A stretch of 64,000 bases of DNA from an uncultured Paracoccaceae bacterium. GTDB lineage: Bacteria > Pseudomonadota > Alphaproteobacteria > Rhodobacterales > Rhodobacteraceae. How positions within the stretch are numbered: position 1 is the stretch's first letter; each line of letters begins with the position of its first letter. The translations under genes and the position numbers were made by a program. The DNA lies in NCBI GenBank assembly GCA_947501025.1, contig CANMUM010000005.1, positions 1-64,000 on the forward strand. The letters are read 5' to 3'. This document shows positions 58,035 through 64,000 of the stretch, piece after piece. Below the pieces are notes generated by a model. That model saw nothing but the letters and a program-made list of their open reading frames with translations. It had not been told where the DNA came from and searched no databases.

Positions 58035-58928
58035 ATGTATAAATTCAAAGACAGTGAAATCACACCAGAACATGTTTTTCTTAATCGTCGTAAATTTATG
58101 AGCGCCGGTGTTTCGGCCGGGTTGTCAGCTACCCTTCTTGGTTTGCCATCATTAGCAAGCGAAGAGGATCTGATCCCAAATAAATATGAAGATATTATAA
58201 GCTATAACAATTACTATGAATTTTCGACCTCAAAAGAAGGCGTAAAGCCACTTGTTGGTGATTTTAAAACGAGTCCTTGGGAAGTCCAAATCGAAGGCGC
58301 ATTTGATAAAACAGGTACCTTCGATCTCAATGATGTACTCGCTGGACTGGCCAAACAAGACCGTATATATCGCTTTAGATGTGTGGAAGGTTGGTCCATG
58401 GTTGTGCCTTGGAACGGTTTCCGCTTGGCCGATATTTTGAATAAGTTTGGCCTGCAATCAAGCGCTAAATACATTGCTTTTCAAACCGTTGAACGCCCAG
58501 AAGAAATGCCTGGGATGCGCTATCGCTCGCTTGATTGGCCTTATCGTGAAGGTTTGCGTATCGATGAAGCCATGCATGATCTCACTCTTATGGCGACAGG
58601 CATTTATGATAAAGATATACCCGCTCAAAACGGTGCGCCGATGCGTCTGGTTGTGCCTTGGAAATATGGTTTTAAATCGATCAAATCAATCGTCAAAATA
58701 TCAGCTGTCACCGAGGAGCCATATGCAACTTGGAACCAAACGAATAGCCGTGAATACGGATTTTATGCCAATGTGAACCCAAATGTGGATCATCCGCGTT
58801 GGTCACAAGCTACTGAGCGCCCACTTGGTGGTGGGTTGCTTGCGGGTCGCGTGGATACCAAAATGTTTAATGGCTATGATGAAGTTGCTTCGCTTTATTC
58901 GGGTATGGACTTGAAGAAGTTTTTCTAA
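58035..58928 (+). CDS. msrP: Methionine-sulfoxide reductase catalytic subunit MsrP
   Basis: 297 residues. A twin-arginine signal (LNRRKFMSAGVSAG, about residues 16-29) sends the folded molybdoprotein to the periplasm. The Mo-pterin ligand Cys is in YRFRCVEGWSMVVPW; ERPEEMPGMRYRSLDWPYREG is family-typical. It repairs oxidised methionine in envelope proteins using electrons from MsrQ. msrQ starts on the next base after its stop. Confidence 0.95.
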   Translation: MYKFKDSEITPEHVFLNRRKFMSAGVSAGLSATLLGLPSLASEEDLIPNKYEDIISYNNYYEFSTSKEGVKPLVGDFKTSPWEVQIEGAFDKTGTFDLNDVLAGLAKQDRIYRFRCVEGWSMVVPWNGFRLADILNKFGLQSSAKYIAFQTVERPEEMPGMRYRSLDWPYREGLRIDEAMHDLTLMATGIYDKDIPAQNGAPMRLVVPWKYGFKSIKSIVKISAVTEEPYATWNQTNSREYGFYANVNPNVDHPRWSQATERPLGGGLLAGRVDTKMFNGYDEVASLYSGMDLKKFF

Positions 58929-59528
58929 ATGAACAAAATTAATAGATTTCTTCAGAAATTTCCCAATTGGGTATTTTATATCCTTGGCCCGATTCCTGCG
59001 ATTTGGCTCTTTTATCAAGCCATTAATGGAAATCTCGGCCTTGATCCTGTCGACAGGCTTGAGAACCAATACGGTATTTGGGCATTGCAGCTCATCATTG
59101 CGGGTCTTTGTGTGTCTCCGCTCCGTAAAATCGGGCTTAACCTTATTAAACAACGCCGACCCATTGGGTTACTTGCTTTCTTTTACACTTTCGCACATTT
59201 GCTCGTCTGGCTTTGGTTTGACCAAGGCTGGGATTTGTTTCGAATTTGGACCGAGGTCGTAAAGCGCCCATTTATAACCGTCGGCATGGTAGGTTTTGTT
59301 CTTATGATCCCACTTGCGATTAGCTCAAATAATCGCATAATTCGAAAGATCGGGCCAAAAAAATGGCGGAAATTGCATTTGCTCACATACCCTCTCGCCA
59401 TAATTGGTGCCGCGCATTTTCTGCTCGTTGTGAAAGGATGGCCGCTTGAACCCTTTGTCTATCTTGGCATTATATTGGTATTGCTGCTCATGCGTCCACT
59501 TTGGCTTAATCGTCGCGTTTCAAGATAA
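58929..59528 (+). CDS. msrQ: Haem-binding membrane subunit MsrQ
   Basis: 199 residues with six hydrophobic segments. A His in FYTFAHLLVWLWFDQ and those in WRKLHLLTYPLAIIGAAHF are the expected haem ligands of the ferric-reductase-like MsrQ. It passes electrons from the quinone pool or flavin to MsrP. It directly follows msrP. The last 23 bases overlap the convergent GNAT gene. Confidence 0.93.
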   Translation: MNKINRFLQKFPNWVFYILGPIPAIWLFYQAINGNLGLDPVDRLENQYGIWALQLIIAGLCVSPLRKIGLNLIKQRRPIGLLAFFYTFAHLLVWLWFDQGWDLFRIWTEVVKRPFITVGMVGFVLMIPLAISSNNRIIRKIGPKKWRKLHLLTYPLAIIGAAHFLLVVKGWPLEPFVYLGIILVLLLMRPLWLNRRVSR

Positions 59529-60021
59529 ATAACTTGCCAGGGATTTCTTCACCGCCCCTTCCTTTGGAAGAGCAAATACATTCACCATTTTCAGTAAATC
59601 CCAATTTTTCAAACATACAAATAGATGCTAAATTGTCATTCATTACTCCAGCGCCAATTGATGCTTTTTTAGGTGCGCGTTCAATTAACAGCTCAATTGC
59701 TCGCATACCAATTCCTTGATTCCAATATTTTTCAAATACCATAAGTCCAACTTCAAAATCGCATTCATTATTGTCTTCAAATGGAAGATGTAGTCCACAA
59801 GTGCCTACAAGAGTTTCAACACCATATACGTAACCCACAATCCCCTTAACACCAAATCTAGACATGCGTTCAATATATTCATATTCTGCACCTTTATGAA
59901 ACGGATAGGGAATATTCATCATATTACGCGCAACCACGCCATCAACAAGTGCCTCACGTAGAATAGCTCCATCACTTCTCGCAAGGTTACGCAATCTGAC
60001 TGTCTCTATATCAATATCCAT
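59506..60021 (-). CDS. GNAT-family N-acetyltransferase
   Basis: 171 residues from the ATG at 60021, chosen for GGGGGATC just upstream; a longer frame to 60138 runs into rpmA. RimJ/RimL-type features are visible: ETVRLRNLARSDGAILREAL, FEVGLMVFEKYWNQGIGMRAI (acetyl-CoA loop) and NDNLASICMFEKLGFTENG. The substrate is unknown. It overlaps the end of msrQ by 23 bases tail to tail. Confidence 0.8.
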   Translation of the reverse strand: MDIDIETVRLRNLARSDGAILREALVDGVVARNMMNIPYPFHKGAEYEYIERMSRFGVKGIVGYVYGVETLVGTCGLHLPFEDNNECDFEVGLMVFEKYWNQGIGMRAIELLIERAPKKASIGAGVMNDNLASICMFEKLGFTENGECICSSKGRGGEEIPGKLFILKRDD

Positions 60022-60050
60022 TTGTGATCCCCCGATCTTTATATATTCAA

Positions 60051-60082
60051 ACAAAAAAGGGCCGGTTCGAAAACCAGCCCTT
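60051..60082 (-). terminator. Intrinsic terminator after rpmA
   Basis: On the minus strand AAGGGCTGGTT and AACCGGCCCTT form an 11-bp stem with one mismatch around a 4-base loop, followed by a T-run (seen as A at 60053-60058). It ends the rplU-rpmA transcript. Confidence 0.85.
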
Positions 60083-60106
60083 AGAATTCTATGTGTTTTT
60101 GTGGTC

Positions 60107-60376
60107 TTATTCTGCCGCCTGGGCTGCAGGAACGACATTCACAAATTGACGGTTTTTAATGCCCTTTTTAAATTGGACAACGCCATCAGTAACTGCAAAG
60201 ATTGTGTGATCTTTTCCAAGACCCACACCAACGCCTGGCCACATTTTCGTGCCACGTTGGCGCACGATGATGTTACCAGAGATAACCGCTTCGCCACCAA
60301 ATTTTTTCACACCAAGACGACGGCCCGCTGAATCGCGACCGTTACGAGTTGAACCACCTGCTTTTTTATGTGCCAT
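60107..60376 (-). CDS. rpmA: Ribosomal protein bL27
   Basis: 89 residues. The opening [20 protein letters not shown] is standard, without the cleaved extension of Firmicutes; [22 protein letters not shown] follows. It lies 12 bases downstream of rplU in the same transcript. Confidence 0.97.
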   Translation of the reverse strand: MAHKKAGGSTRNGRDSAGRRLGVKKFGGEAVISGNIIVRQRGTKMWPGVGVGLGKDHTIFAVTDGVVQFKKGIKNRQFVNVVPAAQAAE

Positions 60377-60388
60377 CTGTGTTTCTCC

Positions 60389-60877
60389 TTATTCTTCGGT
60401 TTTCTTAGCAGCAGCTTTCTTAGCTGGAGCTTTTTTTGCAGCTGGCTTCTTAGCTGCTGCTGGTTTCGCTGCAGCTCTTGTTTCAGCTGCTTTTTTCGCA
60501 ACTGTTTTCTTGGCTGGCTTAAATTCTGGATCAGCTTTCGCTGTTTTTGGTTTCGCTGCTGGAGCTTTTCCACCAATAGCCGTGATTTTAACCACTGTAA
60601 GATATTGACGGTGTCCTTTACGACGCTGTGAACCATGCTTACGACGACGCTTTACAAAATTGATAACTTTTTCGCCACGTTTTTGCGAAATAACTTCGCC
60701 ATGTACCGCTGTGCCTGAAACAAGAGGTGTTCCGATCTGTGGCTTATCACCACCAACCATAAGAACATCTTCGAATGATACAACATCACCCTCTTCAGCT
60801 TCTAGTTTTTCAATTTCGATGATTGAATCTTGTGCAACTTTATACTGCTTGCCACCAGTTTTGATTACCGCAAACAT
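60389..60877 (-). CDS. rplU: Ribosomal protein bL21 with long KA-rich tail
   Basis: 162 residues. The core (about residues 1-103) is normal bL21: [20 protein letters not shown] and the C-terminal [22 protein letters not shown]. After about residue 103 there is a lysine/alanine-rich tail of about 55 residues (runs such as [14 protein letters not shown]) that resembles histone-H1-like basic tails. Such extensions occur in alphaproteobacterial bL21. It is first in the rplU-rpmA operon. Confidence 0.94.
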   Translation of the reverse strand: MFAVIKTGGKQYKVAQDSIIEIEKLEAEEGDVVSFEDVLMVGGDKPQIGTPLVSGTAVHGEVISQKRGEKVINFVKRRRKHGSQRRKGHRQYLTVVKITAIGGKAPAAKPKTAKADPEFKPAKKTVAKKAAETRAAAKPAAAKKPAAKKAPAKKAAAKKTEE

Positions 60878-60993
60878 GCGCTTTCCTTTAATTTCCGCGT
60901 TCTTTGGTCCCTTAATAATAAGGCGTTTGACTTAACCACAAACAGCGCGCCCTAGAGCGTCATTGATATTTCGGACGTATTTCCGAAGCGCTT

Positions 60994-61021
60994 TATATAG
61001 ATGAAACGGCGAAGATGTCAA
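60994..61021 (-). promoter_or_regulatory. Promoter of rplU-rpmA
   Basis: On the minus strand TTGACA (complement of 61016-61021) and TATATA (60994-60999) are 16 bases apart, a near-consensus sigma-70 promoter. Transcription would start about 110 bases before rplU. The leader contains TTCGGA / TCCGAA (60970-60975 and 60982-60987), a small dyad that could form a leader hairpin. Confidence 0.6.
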
Positions 61022-61303
61022 GCGCCAACCTCTTTATAATAAGGGCAGTTTTGAGCGATCATATTCATCGTAATCAGTCTATTTTAAAACCAAAAATAAT
61101 TCAATTAAAACCAAAAATCGGCCCAAATCTATGCACAACAATATATTGTTGTGAGTTATTTTTTAAATAAATTCAATAAGTTATAAGTACATATTCACAA
61201 GTTTAGAGGGAATTTCTGAATATCTAGTTGCATATCATTGGCAGTTCTATACCATATAAGCCAGCGCCATTTTGGACGAAAAGAAAAAAATAGAGGAAAT
61301 AAA

Positions 61304-62278
61304 ATGAAAAAAACACTTTTAACACTCGCATTTTCTGCAAGCGTTTCAGCGATCGCGATGTCCGCGAGCGCAGACAACCATTGCGAAGTCTCAATCACTG
61401 AAATGGATTGGGGTTCAGCAATCATCGTAACCAATGTTTCAAAGTTCATCATGGAAAAAGGCTACGGCTGTGACGTTGAAGTCATTCCATCAGCAACAGT
61501 AACCGCTGTTGCATCACTCATAGAGACAGGTAAGCCTGATATCGTTACTGAACTTTGGATGTCTTCTGCTGGCGATCTTCAGCCGCTACTCGATTCTGGT
61601 GATGTTGAAGAAATGGCACCTGTTCTTGCACAAGGTGGTATTGAGGGCTGGTGGATTCCAAACTATCTCGTAGAAGCAAATCCTGAGCTCGCAACAATCG
61701 AAGGCATTTTGGCTAACCCTGAATTGGTTGGCGGAACATTTAACCAATGTCCAGAGGGTTGGGGTTGTCAGATTGCAAACGCATCTTACATCGAAGCTTT
61801 CGGCTTAAAAGAAGCTGGTATTGAAATATTTGATCACGGCTCTGGTGAAACTCTTGCGGCATCTATCAAAGAAAAATATGATGCAAAAGAGCCATGGTTT
61901 GGTTACTACTGGGCGCCGACATCAATTTTAGGAAAGTTCCCTATGACTAAGGTTGATATGGGCGTTGAAGCTAGCGTTGAAGTTCACGCATGTGCATCAT
62001 CAACTGATTGTACAGATGTTGAAAAAGGAACTTATCCCCCATCAGTTGTAAAAACAGTTGTAACAAAAGACCTTAAAGAGCGCCTGCCTGCAATCCATGA
62101 GTTGTTTTCAAAACTATCATTTGAGACAGAGGAAATGAACACGCTGCTTGCTTGGCAAGAAGATAACAATGCATCACCTGAAGAAGCTGCTGCTCACTTC
62201 ATTATCACCTATCCAGATACATGGATGTCATGGGTGAATGATGATGCAAAAGAAAAGCTTTCTGCTCTTTTAAACTAA
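61304..62278 (+). CDS. proX: Glycine-betaine/choline-type ABC substrate-binding protein
   Basis: 324 residues from the ATG at 61304 (GAGGAA ribosome-binding site). A Sec signal peptide (MKKTLLTLAFSASVSAIAMSASA) is followed by an OpuAC/ProX-type domain: ITEMDWGSAIIVTNVSKFIME, the Trp-rich GGIEGWWIPNY and WFGYYWAPTSIL, which supply the aromatic box for a quaternary amine. An internal Cys pair lies in CPEGWGC. Betaine, proline betaine or choline are all possible ligands. First gene of the importer operon. Confidence 0.85.
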   Translation: MKKTLLTLAFSASVSAIAMSASADNHCEVSITEMDWGSAIIVTNVSKFIMEKGYGCDVEVIPSATVTAVASLIETGKPDIVTELWMSSAGDLQPLLDSGDVEEMAPVLAQGGIEGWWIPNYLVEANPELATIEGILANPELVGGTFNQCPEGWGCQIANASYIEAFGLKEAGIEIFDHGSGETLAASIKEKYDAKEPWFGYYWAPTSILGKFPMTKVDMGVEASVEVHACASSTDCTDVEKGTYPPSVVKTVVTKDLKERLPAIHELFSKLSFETEEMNTLLAWQEDNNASPEEAAAHFIITYPDTWMSWVNDDAKEKLSALLN

Positions 62279-62296
62279 GAACACATATCAATAATG

Positions 62297-62321
62297 ACGG
62301 GCGCATCAGGCGCCCGTTTTT
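62297..62321 (+). terminator. Hairpin between proX and proW
   Basis: ACGGGCGC (62297-62304) and GCGCCCGT (62310-62317) form a perfect 8-bp stem with a 5-base loop followed by TTTTT. It stands 18 bases after the proX stop and 20 bases before proW. It probably ends most messages there, making the binding protein in excess over the permease. Confidence 0.75.
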
Positions 62322-62341
62322 ATGTAGTAAGGACAACAAAA

Positions 62342-63331
62342 ATGGCAACATATGACAGCCTGTTTAAAGGTGTAGAATCTTGCGGTGAAAAAACTGGCGG
62401 ACTTCTATCACTATCTGATCTTGGAAAAGAAGACGCTGAGGGGTTCCAATTCCCTTCTCTTGATGCACTCAATGAAGCGTGTGAATCCCTGCCCCAATCG
62501 CGTGATTTTATTAAAGGTGTCGAGGGTGTATTCGATGCGATTAAACCAGGACTGAAAACAGTTCTTGACCCAGTTACGGAGCCTTTAACTTGGGGCCTTC
62601 AAGGCGCACTTTATATTTTCGAGACAACACCTTGGTTCATTATGATCCCTTTGCTTGTTGGAATATCTTATTATTTATCACGTGCTGTTGGCGTCACGCT
62701 TTTTGTCACTTTTACCTTACTGTTTTACGCATTTGTCGATATTTACGAGCATGCAATGCAAACACTTGCTATTGTATTATTGTGTACAATTGTCAGTATA
62801 ATTATTGGCGTTCCCATTGGCGTAATAATGTCCAAACGCGATTGGTTTAGAAACATAATGATCCCTGTACTGGATCTCCTACAAACACTTCCCAGTTTTG
62901 TGTATTTGGTTCCATTAATTATGTTGTTTTCAGCAACCGCACCCAAGCTCTATGGAATCGCTATCATGTTATACGCAATCGTGCCTGTAATTCGTCTAAC
63001 GGATCTTGGTATTCGGCTTGTTGATAAGGACGTTCTTGAGGCCGCTCAAGCATTCGGTATGACTTCTTGGCAAAAACTCACAAAAGTACAGCTTCCATTA
63101 GCATTGCCCAACATTATGGCGGGTATCAACCAAACAGTAATGATGTCACTTGCTATGGTTGTTATTGCATCTCTCGTATCGGCCCCTGGTCTTGGAAAAT
63201 TTGTACTACGCGCTGTGCGAAATATTGATATTGGTTATGGCATTGTTTATGGCGTCGCGATTGTTCTCATGGCTGTGTGTCTTGATCGTGTATCTAAAGC
63301 TGCGCTTAACCGCATTAACGCTGCACAATAG
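62342..63331 (+). CDS. proW: Glycine-betaine/choline-type ABC permease
   Basis: 329 residues from the ATG at 62342. A soluble N-terminal region of about 80 residues precedes six or so transmembrane helices. The EAA loop reads EAAQAFGMTSWQKLTKVQLPLALPNI, the standard contact with the ATPase, and GVPIGVIMSKRDW lies in an early loop. It is membrane-bound, paired with ProX and ProV. Confidence 0.9.
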   Translation: MATYDSLFKGVESCGEKTGGLLSLSDLGKEDAEGFQFPSLDALNEACESLPQSRDFIKGVEGVFDAIKPGLKTVLDPVTEPLTWGLQGALYIFETTPWFIMIPLLVGISYYLSRAVGVTLFVTFTLLFYAFVDIYEHAMQTLAIVLLCTIVSIIIGVPIGVIMSKRDWFRNIMIPVLDLLQTLPSFVYLVPLIMLFSATAPKLYGIAIMLYAIVPVIRLTDLGIRLVDKDVLEAAQAFGMTSWQKLTKVQLPLALPNIMAGINQTVMMSLAMVVIASLVSAPGLGKFVLRAVRNIDIGYGIVYGVAIVLMAVCLDRVSKAALNRINAAQ

Positions 63332-63340
63332 GAGAAAAAT

Positions 63341-64000
63341 ATGGAAAATAATATCAAAATCTCCGTTCGCAATCTCTATAAAATCTTTGGAGAAAACCCT
63401 GAATCGGTTTTAGATCTTGTTAAAAATGGCATGACCAAGCCCGAACTTCTTGAGCAACATTCACATGTGCTTGGCTTAAACAATATTAATGTTGATATGC
63501 GTGAAGGTGAGATCACTGTGATTATGGGGCTTTCGGGTTCTGGAAAATCAACATTGATCCGTCATATTAACCGCCTTATCGATCCGACTGCTGGTGAAGT
63601 CATTTATGATGATGAAGATGTATTGGCGATGGATATGGACGAATTGCGCGAAGTGCGCCGTCGCAAAATGTCGATGGTTTTTCAAAAATTCGCATTGTTG
63701 CCGCATAAAACGGTTCTTGAAAACGCAGCAATTTCATATGAGATTAATAAAGACCGCGAATCCAACGCAACGGAAACCACAATGAAATGGCTCGAGCGTG
63801 TTGGTCTTGGGGGGTATGAACATCACTACCCTCATCAGCTTTCTGGTGGCATGCAGCAACGTGTGGGCATTGCCCGTGCACTTTCAAGCAATGCTGAGGT
63901 GATGTTGATGGATGAAGCCTTCTCTGCGCTTGATCCCATCATCCGTTCGGGCATGCAAGATTTGCTTCTTGAATTGCAAACGGAGCTTCATAAAACCATC
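63341..64000 (+). CDS. proV: Glycine-betaine/choline-type ABC ATPase, partial
   Basis: The frame starts at the ATG at 63341 (GGAG ribosome-binding site) and runs off the right edge after 220 codons. The Walker A GLSGSGKST, the Q-loop MVFQKFALLPHKTV, the signature LSGGMQQRVGIARAL and Walker B VMLMDEAFSALDP are present. The first residues ISVRNLYKIFGENPE are typical of OpuAA/ProV ATPases. The C-terminal CBS domains, if any, lie outside. Confidence 0.92.
   Translation, partial: MENNIKISVRNLYKIFGENPESVLDLVKNGMTKPELLEQHSHVLGLNNINVDMREGEITVIMGLSGSGKSTLIRHINRLIDPTAGEVIYDDEDVLAMDMDELREVRRRKMSMVFQKFALLPHKTVLENAAISYEINKDRESNATETTMKWLERVGLGGYEHHYPHQLSGGMQQRVGIARALSSNAEVMLMDEAFSALDPIIRSGMQDLLLELQTELHKTI

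Noticed and set aside
60249-60631. Plus-strand Ala/Phe/Cys-rich frames over rplU and rpmA
   Set aside because: They are reverse shadows of the Lys/Ala codon repeats of bL21.

Overview
The window looks like chromosome of an AT-leaning (GC roughly low-to-mid 40s % by eye, not computed) marine-type alphaproteobacterium. Gene order supports this: dusB-ntrBC-ntrYX-trkA-trkH-hfq-hflX; erpA/dgt-argS-SPOR-nagZ-scpA-scpB; DUF177-rpmF-plsX-fabH-ihfA-merR; proA/proB-obgE with rpmA-rplU. trkH sitting between trkA and hfq, the Hint-domain protein and the MsrPQ pair point to Rhodobacterales rather than Hyphomicrobiales; that placement is inference.

Layout. 1-878: the start of an unknown gene running off the left edge, then about 725 bp without a gene that holds two neighbouring perfect inverted repeats. 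879-2475 (minus): pgpA, ispF, ispD. 2580-14193 (plus): one long run covering nitrogen sensing (NtrB/NtrC, NtrY/NtrX), potassium uptake (TrkA/TrkH) and post-transcriptional or ribosome control (Hfq, HflX). 14194-23257: an accessory island with a frameshifted serine recombinase, two remnants apparently of one Y-family DNA polymerase gene lying on either side of a TAT-exported Acg-type nitroreductase and its divergent LysR regulator, and a Tn5053/Tn7-like TniA-TniB-TniQ module with a frameshifted TniB, a small HTH regulator and a degenerate tyrosine-recombinase-like gene. 23258-29763: miaA, a metallophosphatase, DUF6151, bioY, DUF6314, purB, a YcxB-like membrane protein, the F1-ATPase zeta inhibitor and a PurC paralogue that has lost active-site segments. 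29772-33780: DctB/DctD and the iron exporter MbfA. 33962-43720: pyrC-lipoprotein-pyrE, cytochrome c', a PPOX-fold protein, an OlsB-like acyltransferase, bamE, the rpmF-plsX-fabH-ihfA-merR operon, tRNA-Pro(GGG) and a two-domain dCTP deaminase. 43785-50139 (minus): scpB, scpA, nagZ, SPOR, argS, dgt; then erpA, a frameshifted unknown gene, and proA, a membrane protein, proB and obgE (minus). 55762-57838: a highly acidic protein with no Lys/Arg after residue 6, and a Hint-domain protein. 58035-64000: msrP/msrQ, a GNAT, rpmA/rplU and a glycine-betaine/choline-type ABC importer (proX, proW, partial proV).

Strongest observations. All three NtrC-family regulators (NtrC, NtrX, DctD) lack the GAFTGA loop that contacts sigma-54. 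NtrC also has an altered Walker B and DctD an altered Walker A, which suggests they have moved away from sigma-54 activation. A PurC pseudoenzyme lies directly upstream of dctBD. The two-gene acidic-protein/Hint locus has no function I can name. The island shows layered insertions and decay.
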